A stretch of 64,000 bases of DNA from Anaerolineae bacterium (GCA_022824465.1 JAJDZV010000003.1:1-64000), one strand, 5' to 3'; shown: positions 1 through 9,331, counted from the stretch's first letter. Translations and numbers: made by a program. Notes: generated from the sequence alone by a model not told the origin.

Positions 1-1
1 C

Positions 2-727
2 ATCGACAACAAAGGGCATCGTTTCGCTTCGGCCGGTTTCGCGCTGGGCATCGAACTCTTTGATGAAGACGGCAACTTTGCCCTGGAAGACGACGCCGGC
101 TATCGCGCTTTTGCCGAATGGATGAAAGCCTGGTTCGACAACGGCATGACGCCCGCTGAAGTATGGCTCGGCGGCGGGCAGTATTCGTCGGCTCGCGATT
201 ATTTCGTCAATGCCGAAGTCGTCATGCTCTATTCCGGCAGCTGGCAGATCAATGGTTTTGGCAGCGAAATTGGCGATGCCTTTGACTGGGTGCTGGCGCC
301 GAATCCGGTGGGCCCGGGCGGCAGCGCTGGCGCATCTGGCGGCGCGTCAATCGTCGGCTACGCCCAGACCGAGCATCCCGAGGCTGTGGCGCGGGTGATG
401 GAATATCTCCTGCAGCCCGAGGTCGGGCAAGAGTTTGCTTCGCGTACACTCTTGATTCCGCCCAATCCGCCAGTGGTGGCTTTGGGCGTGGAATTTGATA
501 CCGACAACGCGGCCATATCGGCGGCGCTGAATCAGGCCGGCATAGACGGCACCAAGGTTACCGAAAACGGCGTGGCGATGAACTTGCATCCGCTGGCGTT
601 CGCTTACTACGACGCCTCGAATACCCGTCTGGCGCAGTACTTCGCCGGCGAGTTGACGCTGGACGAGGCCATGTCGCGCCTTCAAGCTGATCTCGACGAA
701 GCCGCGGCAAACATGGCGGCGGAGTAA
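2..727 (+). CDS. Sugar ABC transporter substrate-binding protein, 5' truncated
   Basis: C-terminal part (about 241 residues) of an extracytoplasmic family 1 sugar-binding protein; the reading frame is open from base 2, so the start lies outside the window. It aligns along its length with the next two genes: IDNKGHRF, LFDEDGNF, YSGSWQI and the C-terminal AQYFAGELTLDEAMSRL recur in the same order. The family binds oligosaccharides outside the membrane and delivers them to MalF/MalG-type permeases. The fused permease at 3677-5797 is the nearest candidate partner. The sugar cannot be read from the sequence. Confidence 0.9.
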   Translation: MDNKGHRFASAGFALGIELFDEDGNFALEDDAGYRAFAEWMKAWFDNGMTPAEVWLGGGQYSSARDYFVNAEVVMLYSGSWQINGFGSEIGDAFDWVLAPNPVGPGGSAGASGGASIVGYAQTEHPEAVARVMEYLLQPEVGQEFASRTLLIPPNPPVVALGVEFDTDNAAISAALNQAGIDGTKVTENGVAMNLHPLAFAYYDASNTRLAQYFAGELTLDEAMSRLQADLDEAAANMAAE

Positions 728-785
728 GGCCGAGGTAAGGCAACAACAGTCAGGGAGCGGGCGACATGTCTGCTCCTTTGTGTTT

Positions 786-810
786 GCGCCATTTTGGTGG
801 CGCGCTTTTG
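786..810 (+). terminator. Hairpin with T-rich tail between the first two binding-protein genes
   Basis: GCGCCA (786-791) pairs with TGGCGC (798-803) around a 6-base loop, followed by GCTTTTG. The short stem with a weak T-run could be a leaky terminator or attenuator after the first binding-protein gene. It lies just before the ribosome binding site of the second. Confidence 0.4.
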
Positions 811-837
811 TCAATCGAAAGAAAAGGAGCAGAAGAG

Positions 838-2133
838 ATGAAACGCTTGGCAACTTTCTTGTTGTTGGTAGCGCTGATTCTGTCGCTGGGGACAGCGGCG
901 CTGGCGCAGGATGCGGTTGAGTTGGACTTCATGTGCTATCAAGATGGCAGTGAATGCGCCGTGCTTGAAGATCTGCTCGGTCGCTTCAGCGACGAGAGTC
1001 CGGATATCAGCGTCTCGGTTAATGTCGTGCCCTATACCACCGTGCGCGATCAATTGCGCGTACAAGTGGAGGCCGGGCAGGCGCCGGATATGGCGCGCAT
1101 CACTGACTTTGCCGGCATGGCGGGTTTCTATTTGGATGTCCGTCCGCTGATGGAAGATCCGTCGCTGTTTGAAGACAACTTCAATCCGGCGATCGTGGGC
1201 GCTTTCCGCGCGGGCGCCGATGACAACGGGCTCTACGGTTTCGCCGACCAACTGAGCGTCACCGGCCCCTATGTCAACGCCACGCTCTTTGAGCAAGCCG
1301 GCGTCGACTTGCCCAGCGAAGTCTTGGACGCACCTACCTGGGACGATTGGTTGACGGCTTTGGACGAGGTCGCGACCGCGACTGGCGTGCAATACTCGAT
1401 GGCGATCGACAACAAGGGACATCGCTTCGCTGGTCCGGCCATGAGCCTGGGCGCGAACTTCTTTGATGAAGACGGCAACTTCGATCTGGCGGACGACGAG
1501 GGCTTCCGCGCTTTCGCCACGATCCTCAAAGACCTGATCGACGCCGGCAAGTCTCCGGCTGAGACCTGGCTGGGCACGAGCCAATACACCGGCGCGCAAG
1601 ATTACTTCATCAATGTCGAGACCGTGATGTACTTCAGCGGCAGTTGGCAAATCGGGCGCTTCGCGGCGGATATCGGCGACGCCTTTGACTGGGTTGTCGT
1701 TCCGAATCCCTATGGACCTGGCGGCAGCACTGGCGTCGCCGGCGGCGCGGCCATCGTCGGCTACGCGCAGACCGAGCACCCCGAAGCGGTCGGCAAAGTG
1801 ATGGAATACCTCTTGCAACCGGAGGTCTACGGCGAGTATGTGGCGCGGGCGCTATTCATCCCGGCGCATCAAGCCGTGATTGAAGCCGGCGTGGAATTCC
1901 AGACCGATAGCCCGGCGGTGGCCGCGGCTCTGACTGGCTACGCCAACGAAGTGCCGAAGTTCCATCCGCAGGCGGTGGCGCTGAATCCGCACCCGCTGGC
2001 TTTCGCCTACTACGATGCCTCTAACACGCGCCTGGCGCAGTACTTCGCCGGCGAGTTGACGCTGGACGAGGCGATGTCGCGCTTGCAGGAACAACTCGAC
2101 GAAGCGGCGGCTAATATGGCGGCCGGCGGCTAG
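838..2133 (+). CDS. Sugar ABC transporter substrate-binding protein (second paralogue)
   Basis: 431-residue family 1 extracellular solute-binding protein. I start it at ATG 838 because AAAAGGAG precedes it and the product then opens with a signal peptide (MKRLATFLLLVALILSLGTA, cleavage near ALA-Q, residue 23-24). No lipobox cysteine is visible, so it is not an obvious lipoprotein. The mature domain shows the usual opening of the family, then LLGRFSDESPDISVSVNVV and a C-terminal helix ending YFAGELTLDEAMSRL. It is close to the truncated gene upstream and to the third copy downstream, including stretches of identical DNA near the 3' end. Substrate unknown; sugar or glycoside is likely from the permease and GH4 neighbours. 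Confidence 0.93.
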   Translation: MKRLATFLLLVALILSLGTAALAQDAVELDFMCYQDGSECAVLEDLLGRFSDESPDISVSVNVVPYTTVRDQLRVQVEAGQAPDMARITDFAGMAGFYLDVRPLMEDPSLFEDNFNPAIVGAFRAGADDNGLYGFADQLSVTGPYVNATLFEQAGVDLPSEVLDAPTWDDWLTALDEVATATGVQYSMAIDNKGHRFAGPAMSLGANFFDEDGNFDLADDEGFRAFATILKDLIDAGKSPAETWLGTSQYTGAQDYFINVETVMYFSGSWQIGRFAADIGDAFDWVVVPNPYGPGGSTGVAGGAAIVGYAQTEHPEAVGKVMEYLLQPEVYGEYVARALFIPAHQAVIEAGVEFQTDSPAVAAALTGYANEVPKFHPQAVALNPHPLAFAYYDASNTRLAQYFAGELTLDEAMSRLQEQLDEAAANMAAGG

Positions 2134-2147
2134 CCCCCACCCCCAAA

Positions 2148-2174
2148 CCCCCTCGCCCAAAGTGGGAGAGGGGG
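2148..2174 (+). repeat. G/C-run hairpin repeat (CCCCCTC...GAGGGGG family)
   Basis: The arm at 2148-2159 (CCCCCTCGCCCA) pairs with 2163-2174 (TGGGAGAGGGGG) with one mismatch and a 3-base loop, followed by CTTTC. It could end transcription after the second binding-protein gene. The same hairpin type recurs at 24.15, 24.27 and 24.53-24.68 kb. Confidence 0.7.
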
Positions 2175-2208
2175 CTTTCGAATGCCGTTGTTCGCCAGCG
2201 CACGCAAC

Positions 2209-2233
2209 GTAGGGGCGACCCATTGGCTCGCCC
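2209..2233 (+). repeat. Dispersed palindromic repeat, GGGGCGA...TCGCCC family, copy 1
   Basis: GTAGGGGCGA, a short spacer, then TGGCTCGCCC. The arms GGGCGA and TCGCCC are complementary. At least seven relatives lie between genes elsewhere in the window. Confidence 0.7.
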
Positions 2234-2279
2234 TCCCGCCCATCATTATTTTGCCCATCCATCCGGCAATTCGGGGTAA

Positions 2280-3566
2280 ATGATGCGTAAATCACTGCTC
2301 GCCATTCTGTCGATGATCGCTCTACTGTCCGCAAGTGGCTTGACCGCTTCGCAAGAGGCGGCGCCACTGCGCTTTCTCTGTTTTCAGGACCGCAATGAAT
2401 GCGAGGTGTACGCCGACTTGCTGGACCGTTTCTCGCAAGAGAATCCTGATATCAGCGTCGCGGTGGAAGTGGTCGCAGAGGCGGTGATTCATGAGCGGTT
2501 GTCCGCTGACGTGGAAGCGGGGGCGCCGCCGGATTTCGCGCGAGTAAGTGACCTGGATGTCTTGGAAGGGCACTATCTCAATCTGCGCCCGCTGCTGGCT
2601 GATCCGGGATACTTGTACAAGAGCTTTCCCGAATTCATCTTCCGTTCCATGAGCAGCTATTTCCAGGATATTGGCCTCTACGGCTTTCCTGATACGGCAA
2701 AGGTCGTCGCGCCCTTCGTCAATCTATCACGATTTGAAGAGGCGGGCGTACCTGTCCCCGGCGCTGGCGGCGAAGTTGCCAGTTGGGATGATTGGCTGGC
2801 CGCGCTAGGCAAGGTCGTCGCAGCGACCGACGCTTCTTACGCGCTGTCGGTGGATAACAAGGATCATCGCCTGGTGGGTCCAGCCATGAGCTTGGGCGCT
2901 GATTACTACCACAATTTGAAATTGAGCTCGGCGGATCTTGACGGCTTGCGTGAATTTCTAATGATCCTCACAGATCTCTTGGAAGACGGCAAGACGCCGA
3001 GCGACACCTTGCTCGGTACAGGAAAGTCTCAGGAGTATTTTGTCCGCGGCGAAGCCCTAATGTATATTTGCGGCAGTTGGAAAGTAGAAGAAGTGGCCGC
3101 CCAAATCGGCGATGAGTTTGACTGGGCAATCGTACCCAATCCGTCTGGCGAAGGCGGCAGCACGGGTGTCGCCCAATTAACCGGACTTGTCGCTTTTGCC
3201 GCGACTGCGCAGCCTGAGGCTGTCGCCAGAGTCTTTGAATATCTCTTGCAACCGGCCATAACCACTGAGTTTGCGGCGCGCACGCTAAACATCCCTATTA
3301 GCGAGAGGGTGGTCCGGCGCGATATCGACTATGCTACGGATGATCCGGTTGTCTCGGCGGCCCTGAGCAGCTTCGCGCGGGAAGTGCCCCGGCTGCAATT
3401 TCAGGGGATTGCGCTTGATCTGCATCCCTTGACTCCCGTCTACTATGAAGCATCAAATATTTATCTGCGGCGGTATTTCGCCGGCGAGTTGACGCTGGAC
3501 GAGGCGCTTTCGCTACTGCGGGAAACAGTTGCCGAGGCGGAAGAAGATCGGTATGCCGAGGGATAG
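2280..3566 (+). CDS. Sugar ABC transporter substrate-binding protein (third paralogue)
   Basis: 428-residue paralogue of the two preceding binding proteins and more diverged than they are from each other. Two adjacent ATGs (2280 and 2283) can start it; no strong ribosome binding site decides between them. The product opens with a signal-peptide-like segment (RKSLLAILSMIALLSASGLT) without a lipobox. FCGSW-like and DWAIVPNPSGEGGST blocks and the terminal YFAGELTLDEALS match the family. The DNA of that last block is nearly identical in all three copies, which suggests recent duplication or gene conversion. It lies 110 bases before the fused permease and may share its transcript. Substrate not determinable. 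Confidence 0.9.
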   Translation: MMRKSLLAILSMIALLSASGLTASQEAAPLRFLCFQDRNECEVYADLLDRFSQENPDISVAVEVVAEAVIHERLSADVEAGAPPDFARVSDLDVLEGHYLNLRPLLADPGYLYKSFPEFIFRSMSSYFQDIGLYGFPDTAKVVAPFVNLSRFEEAGVPVPGAGGEVASWDDWLAALGKVVAATDASYALSVDNKDHRLVGPAMSLGADYYHNLKLSSADLDGLREFLMILTDLLEDGKTPSDTLLGTGKSQEYFVRGEALMYICGSWKVEEVAAQIGDEFDWAIVPNPSGEGGSTGVAQLTGLVAFAATAQPEAVARVFEYLLQPAITTEFAARTLNIPISERVVRRDIDYATDDPVVSAALSSFAREVPRLQFQGIALDLHPLTPVYYEASNIYLRRYFAGELTLDEALSLLRETVAEAEEDRYAEG

Positions 3567-3676
3567 TTCTTCCATCGCTAAAGGCGCTTCCTTGTGCCGG
3601 CGAGCCGGTTTTGCGCCTCGGTCGACGCGTGTCTTTTGGCGGCGGTGGTGAGTCTTGCGCTTAGTTCGGTAGTGCC

Positions 3677-5797
3677 ATGAATCGATTCGTTGACAGTTTC
3701 GTCAGCCTTTTTGACGGCTTCTTCAATCGCATACAAAAGTTCACCGGCGTGACCGGCATGGCGTATGTCTTCGTCGCGCCGAATATGCTTGTTTTTTCTG
3801 TTTTTGTGCTTTTCCCCATGCTCTTCAACTTCGTCTATACCTTCACCGGCAGCGACAAGCTCTTTCTCAATCAGCGCCCGTATGTCGGCGCTGCTAATCT
3901 GGAACGGCTCTTCGATTGCGGCGACTTCCTGCGCCCGGCCACTTGCGATGAAGATCTGTTCGCGGCAGCGGTGCTGAACACAGCCGGCTTCGTCGTCACG
4001 CAGGTGGCGGTGATGATCGGCGTTTCGCTGCTGACGGCCGTTGTGCTCAACGGGCGGATTCGGGCGCGCGGCTTCTTCCGCAGCGTTTTCTTTTACCCGG
4101 TGCTGCTGTCGCCGATCGTGGTCGCGCTGATATGGCGCTGGATGCTGCAAGAGAACGGCTTGTTCAATGCCGTCATTGTCAGCTTGGGCGGGGAGAAACT
4201 ACGCTTCCTCACCGACCGCAATTGGGCGCGCTTCTGGGTGGTGATGGTCAGCGTCTGGTCGCTAATGGGTTTTTACACGCTGATCCTGCTGGCGGGTTTG
4301 CAAGCCATCCCGGCCGACCTGTACGAAGCGGCGGCGATTGACGGGGCGAGCAGTTGGCGCGCCTTTCGCTCGATTACCTTGCCACTGCTGGCGCCAACGA
4401 TGCTGGTGGTCATCGTCCTCTCCACCATCCGGGCGGTGCAGATATTCGATGTGGTCTTCGCCTTCACCGGCGGCGGACCGGGCTCGGCGACGCTCTACAT
4501 CGTGCATTACATCTACAATAACGGCTTCGCCAGCCCCTTCCGCGAGTTTGGCTTGGCCGCGGCCACCTCGCTTGTGATGGCCAGCGTGCTCATCGTCTTG
4601 ACGATCATTCAGATTCGTGTGCAGGGCACCGGCCTGGAAGCGGAAGAGGCGAGCAAAGCCACGGGCTTGCCGCTTCCCGACGCCGCCGGTTTACGCGCTG
4701 GCTTGGCGCGGACATTCGCCCCGGTCCTGGCGCTTCTTCAGGTCGCGGTCGATTCGCTTGGCGACGCGCTCGGCTGGCTCTTCAGCACGGACCGGCGGCG
4801 CGGCTTCTTCACCTATGGCTACCTGCTTCTCGGCGTCATCGTCATGTTTGGTCCGGTGCTCTGGCTGGTGATGTCTTCGTTCAAGAGCTCGGGCGATATC
4901 AAGCGCTTTCCGCCGCGCTTCCTGCCATATCATCAGGAGTTGGTGGCGGTCGAGGGCTATGACGAGCCGCTGCCGCTTTACCGAGTGAGGCTGGAGGACG
5001 GCTCGAGCGCGCAACTGGTTCAGATCCGCCGCGTGGGCTTGGAGGCGCAGATGATCGACCCGGCCGATCCCGAAGCCGGCATCATCAAGGTCAAGCTGAA
5101 TGACCGCGAGCCGGTCGAGAGCGTGCGCTTCAGCTTCGACAACTACACCCGCGGCGTCGAGAGTTTCAACTTCTGGCGCTACCTGGCCAACAGCGTCACG
5201 GTGACGGCGGCGGCGACCGTTCTGACGCTCTTTGTCAACAGCATGGCGGCTTTCGCGCTGAGCAAGTATCGCTTTCGCGGGCGTGGCGTCATCTTCATGC
5301 TGATCATCAGCACGTTGATGGTGCCGCTCTCGGTGATCCTTGTGCCGGCCTTCCTGCTAATCACGGCGCTGGGCTGGAACAACCAGTTAATCGGCATCAT
5401 CATCCCGACCATCGGCACGCCGACGGGCGTCTTCCTGCTGCGGCAATATATGCTGACGATCCCGGACGAATTGCTGGATTCGGCGCGGATAGACGGGGCG
5501 AGCGAGTGGCGGATTTATTGGCAAGTGATTCTGCCCTTGGCGGCGCCGGCGTTGGCCGTGCTGGCGATATTTTCGACCATCTGGCGCTGGAATGATTTTC
5601 TCTGGCCCAAGATCGTCATGACCACCGATGAGATGTTCACCCTGCAAGTCGGGCTGGAGACCTTCCAGGGCGACCTGACCATACAGTGGGACTTAATCCT
5701 GGCGATGACGGTGCTGACGGCGCTGCCGATCACTTTCGTCTTCGGCTTTTTGCAGAAGTACATCACGACTGGGATTGCGACAACGGGGATGAAGTAA
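3677..5797 (+). CDS. Sugar ABC transporter permease, MalF-like and MalG-like domains fused
   Basis: 706-residue membrane protein that carries two MetI-type permease units in one chain. Unit 1 (about residues 25-315) has an EAA loop near 215-240 (YEAAAIDGASSWRAF). Unit 2 (about 375-706) starts with GYLLLGVIVMFGPVLWLVMS and has its own EAA loop near 598-623 (LLDSARIDGASEWRIYW). A roughly 55-residue linker joins them. Unit 2 has a polar insert (about 410-495) after its first helix; a similar insert is seen in the separate MalG-type permease at 32.9 kb. Each unit is normally about 290-330 residues and a separate gene. No stop or frame change separates them here. It should form the translocation path for sugars delivered by the upstream binding proteins. 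No ATPase gene lies nearby, so a shared MsmK-type ATPase is likely. Confidence 0.93.
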   Translation: MNRFVDSFVSLFDGFFNRIQKFTGVTGMAYVFVAPNMLVFSVFVLFPMLFNFVYTFTGSDKLFLNQRPYVGAANLERLFDCGDFLRPATCDEDLFAAAVLNTAGFVVTQVAVMIGVSLLTAVVLNGRIRARGFFRSVFFYPVLLSPIVVALIWRWMLQENGLFNAVIVSLGGEKLRFLTDRNWARFWVVMVSVWSLMGFYTLILLAGLQAIPADLYEAAAIDGASSWRAFRSITLPLLAPTMLVVIVLSTIRAVQIFDVVFAFTGGGPGSATLYIVHYIYNNGFASPFREFGLAAATSLVMASVLIVLTIIQIRVQGTGLEAEEASKATGLPLPDAAGLRAGLARTFAPVLALLQVAVDSLGDALGWLFSTDRRRGFFTYGYLLLGVIVMFGPVLWLVMSSFKSSGDIKRFPPRFLPYHQELVAVEGYDEPLPLYRVRLEDGSSAQLVQIRRVGLEAQMIDPADPEAGIIKVKLNDREPVESVRFSFDNYTRGVESFNFWRYLANSVTVTAAATVLTLFVNSMAAFALSKYRFRGRGVIFMLIISTLMVPLSVILVPAFLLITALGWNNQLIGIIIPTIGTPTGVFLLRQYMLTIPDELLDSARIDGASEWRIYWQVILPLAAPALAVLAIFSTIWRWNDFLWPKIVMTTDEMFTLQVGLETFQGDLTIQWDLILAMTVLTALPITFVFGFLQKYITTGIATTGMK

Positions 5798-5884
5798 CTG
5801 CCGGGGGATTGACCTCAAAGATACAGAGACTTTTGCTGAGAGCGGTCTGGGAGGCCGCTTGCAGTTTTTGCAGGAATTATTGAG

Positions 5885-7324
5885 TTGCGGCAAGATACCG
5901 TTTCAGGCAACAGGCGCGCTATTGCGCCACCCAAAATCGTCGTCATCGGCGCGGGCAGCGCGGTTTTCGGCTTGGGCGCGCTATCCGCCATCATTCAGCA
6001 TCCCGCCATGAAAGGCGCGGAACTCGCGCTCTGCGACATCAACGCCGAAGGACTGACGATCATCCATCAACTGGCTGATATCATGAACCGCGCTTGGGAT
6101 GCCGAGATGACCATCAGCAGCTCGACCGAGCGGCGCGAACTGCTGCCCGGCGCCGACTTCGTGCTGGTCTCGATTCAAGTAGGCCAGCGCGAGACAGTCT
6201 GGGAGCAGGATTGGCGCATCCCGATGAAGCATGGCCTGCGGCAGCCTTATGCCGAGAATGGCGGACCGGGCGCCTTCGCCCATACCGCGCGCAACCTGCC
6301 GCTCATCATGGCGATCGCGCGGGATATGGAGGAACTCTGCCCCGATGCCTGGTACTTGAATCTGGTCAATCCGCTGATTCGCCTCACGACTGCCATTCAT
6401 CGCTACAGCAAGATCAAAGTCGTCGGCTTGTGCCATCAACTGCTCTGGGGCTACACGATGGCGGCGACCGTGCTGGCCGATCGCTGGGGCATCGCCGTGC
6501 CGGCTGGCTTCCATGTGCATACGGATGCCGACAATATGCCGGCATTCTTGTCGGTGGCGGGGGAGGCGGTGAAGCATCTCGAAATCAAGGCGGCCGGCAT
6601 CAATCATTTCTCCTGGGTATACGAGATCCGCGACAAACATACGGGCGAAGACCTCTACCCGGAGCTGCGCGATCGCTGGCTGAATCATTTCCGCCGCGAC
6701 TTCGAGCCGCTTAGCCGCGACGTCTTTGAGATTTATGGCTTAATGCCCACCGCCGGCGACAGCCATCTCTGCGAATATCTGACCTGGGTCAGCGATTCCG
6801 CTACGCAGCCCTGGCTTAAGTACGATCTGAAGTTGCAGAGTTGGGCGGGCAATCGCAAACGCCGCGCCTATCGGGACAAGCTGGCGCGAGACATCGTGGC
6901 GGGTCGGGTTGATGTCAATGACCTGCGCGATCTTTCGCGGCACGGGATGCTGGACGAGGGCATCCCGGAGTTGGTGGAAGCGGCGCATTACGACCGCCCG
7001 TATCAGCATCCGCAGCTCAATATCCCGAATCGGGGGTATATTCCGAACTTGCCGGACGGCGCCATCATCGAGACGCCGGGCGTCGTGAGCGGGGCGGGCT
7101 TTGTGGGCGAGCGCTTCCCGCCTTTGCCAGCGCCGATCGCCGAGTTGTGCCGGCGGGAGCTGGCTTTGAGCGAGCTGGTGGCCGAGGCGGCGCTGACGGG
7201 CGATCGCGAGTTGGCTTTGCAGGCGCTGCTGCTTGATCCGATGTTGACGGATATTGACAGCGGGCGCGCCATCCTTGATGATTTGTTGGCGGCGAATGCG
7301 GAGTATCTGCCGCAGTTTGGGTGA
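5885..7324 (+). CDS. Glycoside hydrolase family 4 (NAD- and metal-dependent)
   Basis: 479-residue GH4 enzyme. The N-terminal Rossmann motif IVVIGAGSAVFG (about 18-29) binds NAD. NLVNPLIRLTTAI (about 155), GLCHQLLWG (Cys near 183) and GINHFSW (His near 241) match the family's substrate and Mn-binding segments. GH4 cleaves alpha- or beta-glycosides by an oxidation-elimination mechanism; members act on alpha-galactosides, alpha-glucosides, galacturonides and 6-phospho-glucosides. Which one applies here is not readable, though the sugar-acid genes downstream make a uronide possible. No early in-frame ATG exists. TTG at 5885, with AGGA about 9 bases upstream, is the best start. It follows the fused permease by 87 bases and probably shares its operon. 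Confidence 0.9.
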   Translation: MRQDTVSGNRRAIAPPKIVVIGAGSAVFGLGALSAIIQHPAMKGAELALCDINAEGLTIIHQLADIMNRAWDAEMTISSSTERRELLPGADFVLVSIQVGQRETVWEQDWRIPMKHGLRQPYAENGGPGAFAHTARNLPLIMAIARDMEELCPDAWYLNLVNPLIRLTTAIHRYSKIKVVGLCHQLLWGYTMAATVLADRWGIAVPAGFHVHTDADNMPAFLSVAGEAVKHLEIKAAGINHFSWVYEIRDKHTGEDLYPELRDRWLNHFRRDFEPLSRDVFEIYGLMPTAGDSHLCEYLTWVSDSATQPWLKYDLKLQSWAGNRKRRAYRDKLARDIVAGRVDVNDLRDLSRHGMLDEGIPELVEAAHYDRPYQHPQLNIPNRGYIPNLPDGAIIETPGVVSGAGFVGERFPPLPAPIAELCRRELALSELVAEAALTGDRELALQALLLDPMLTDIDSGRAILDDLLAANAEYLPQFG

Positions 7325-7333
7325 GGGGGCATT

Positions 7334-8470
7334 CTGAAGAAAAAGCTGCATTTTACCGGCACTGTCAAACGCATTGATTATGATCCGCAACTGCGCACTG
7401 GCCTGCTGCCAAAGCTGGACTTTGATACGATAGACATTAACGACGCGCCACCATGCGGCATGCTCGTGTTTGATGAAGAAACGATGTTTCCCTACTGCAA
7501 ATGGCTATCCCCGAAGCCCAGCCGCTCCTATGGCCCTGCGCGCACATACAAGACCTACCACCTGTCCAAAATGGTGACGGTGATCCCGGTGCTGAAAGAT
7601 GAAGGCGGCGGCTCGCAGAATAACGACCGGGTGACCTTCACTACTTTATCGCGCATGAATCTCATGAATGTGCATATTGCCTTGGCCTGGTACGAACGCG
7701 CGCAGCCACATAAAAGGCTGCCGAATCGCATTACGGATCAGCGGTTAAACCAGCAATTCGTCATTGCTCGACTCCACGAGATAAAACGCTACAAATTGTC
7801 GGCGCATCACTGGAATGAGATGCACTTCGAGCGTGACTATGAACGGGTGTATCGCCGCGCGGTGGAGTGCTACCAAGAGATCGGGCAAAGGTATGATCTG
7901 GTCATGCATCGAGCAGAAAATCACTTGCGGCTGCTGGAGCAGGCTATGGTTGACGGCCGCTTCAGTATCGCCGCCTTTGCCGAGCAGTCGTCGAAGCGCT
8001 CATCTCGTTCCTCAAGGAGCGAAGCAGCGACCCTGCATGAACTTGAATTTCTGCGTGATGGTCGAAAGGCGTCGATAGACCTCAACAATTTTCTGGGTGG
8101 CAGGTATCATCTGACGGCGGATGAAGTCTTTTGGGAAGGCGACCGGCTAATCGTTCAGGAATCGAAGAACAGCGGCAAGGGACGCTTGCCCAGCCTAGAC
8201 GCAACACGGGATGCCTTATTCAAGAATATACTGTTTATGAGTATCGGGAATTTGTATCTTGATGGCCACGAGATACCATTTGAGACGAGGGTAAAGCTCA
8301 CCGGTAACTTGCAGGGCAGGCTCAGACTGCCGGCAGATGACAGGCGTGACATCACGGTGTTCGCTGAACAAAATCAGTTGTCGCAGGACCATGTTAATTT
8401 GCTCAACGCGCTCCAGAATGAGGTTCTAGTTAATCCCGGCTTTACTATCGAAATCGCGCCGAACAAATGA
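7334..8470 (+). CDS. Candidate type II restriction endonuclease
   Basis: Not matched with certainty to a named family. The frame is open from the stop of GH4 (7322-7324), and protein-like sequence (KKKLHFTGTVKRIDYDP onward) begins 40 codons before the first ATG at 7460. The start may therefore be a non-AUG codon: CTG 7334, with GAGGGG just upstream, or ATT 7331. If the ATG is used, the product is 336 residues. A possible PD-(D/E)xK active site lies near residues 261-278, with acidic residues in TADEVFWEGD and ExK in VQESKNS (E276, K278). The strongest evidence is context: its stop overlaps the methylase start (ATGA at 8467-8470), as in restriction-modification pairs. Base composition is visibly lower in G+C than the flanks, which suggests transfer. 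Confidence 0.6.
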   Translation: MKKKLHFTGTVKRIDYDPQLRTGLLPKLDFDTIDINDAPPCGMLVFDEETMFPYCKWLSPKPSRSYGPARTYKTYHLSKMVTVIPVLKDEGGGSQNNDRVTFTTLSRMNLMNVHIALAWYERAQPHKRLPNRITDQRLNQQFVIARLHEIKRYKLSAHHWNEMHFERDYERVYRRAVECYQEIGQRYDLVMHRAENHLRLLEQAMVDGRFSIAAFAEQSSKRSSRSSRSEAATLHELEFLRDGRKASIDLNNFLGGRYHLTADEVFWEGDRLIVQESKNSGKGRLPSLDATRDALFKNILFMSIGNLYLDGHEIPFETRVKLTGNLQGRLRLPADDRRDITVFAEQNQLSQDHVNLLNALQNEVLVNPGFTIEIAPNK

Positions 8471-9276
8471 ATGCTGTAAAGAGTCCTTTACGCTACCCCG
8501 GCGGCAAGTCGCGCGCTATCAAGCAAATCCTCCAACATGTGCCGGCGCACATTGAGGAATACCGCGAGCCATTCGTCGGCGGCGGCTCGGTCTTCCTGGC
8601 GATCAAGTGTCTCTTTGGACGGCGAATCCAGCGCTATGTAATTAACGATCTCAACGATGACTTGATTCACTTTTGGCAGGCCGCGCAACAGAATATCGAC
8701 GAACTCGCGCATTGTGTACAGTCATTTAGGGACGGTTATAACGATGGGCGCGAGCTATGGCGCTTTCTACACACGCCCGGAACAATGTGTACGGAAATGG
8801 AACGGGCGGTACGTTATTTTGTCTTGAACCGCATCACCTTTTCCGGCGTGGTGGATTCAGGCGGATATTCGCAATACGCCTACGAGCGTCGCTTCACACA
8901 GTCCTCAATTGGCAGATTGTGGCGACTTGAGCCGCTGCTTAGGGAAGTGGATATATGCCATGGCGATTACGAGGCCTTGCTGCACAGCGAAGGTGAAAAC
9001 GTCTTCGTCTTCCTCGATCCGCCTTATTGGAAAGCGACGCAGTCGAGACTCTATGGTGTAAACGGCGAGCTTCATACCAGTTTCGACCACGAGCGATTTG
9101 CAGAGAACATGCGCCGCTGTCCACACAAGTGGCTGATAACTTATGATGATTCGCCGCGAATCCGCGACCTATTCAGCTTCGCGAATATCAGCGAGTGGAC
9201 GCTGCAATATGGTATGAACAATTACATGCAGGGCAAAGCGGAAAAGGGAAAAGAGCTTTTCATCAAGAACTATTGA
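8467..9276 (+). CDS. Dam-family DNA adenine-N6 methyltransferase (D12 class)
   Basis: 269-residue methyltransferase of the Dam/DpnM type, the usual length for the family. Motif X/I region: RYPGGKSRAI (about 8-17) and EPFVGGGSVFL (about 35-46), for S-adenosylmethionine binding. Catalytic motif IV is DPPYWK with D184. It methylates adenine N6 in a specific short site that cannot be read from the sequence. The start ATG overlaps the stop of the upstream nuclease candidate by the ATGA arrangement, which points to coupled translation. Together they form a probable type II restriction-modification system. A solitary regulatory methylase is less likely given the overlap and the lower G+C of the block. 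Confidence 0.93.
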   Translation: MNAVKSPLRYPGGKSRAIKQILQHVPAHIEEYREPFVGGGSVFLAIKCLFGRRIQRYVINDLNDDLIHFWQAAQQNIDELAHCVQSFRDGYNDGRELWRFLHTPGTMCTEMERAVRYFVLNRITFSGVVDSGGYSQYAYERRFTQSSIGRLWRLEPLLREVDICHGDYEALLHSEGENVFVFLDPPYWKATQSRLYGVNGELHTSFDHERFAENMRRCPHKWLITYDDSPRIRDLFSFANISEWTLQYGMNNYMQGKAEKGKELFIKNY

Positions 9277-9331
9277 TTATCCGCAGAAGCTGTGGCCATG
9301 TTGACACCAAAGGTAGCGCGGAGGTGACAAC

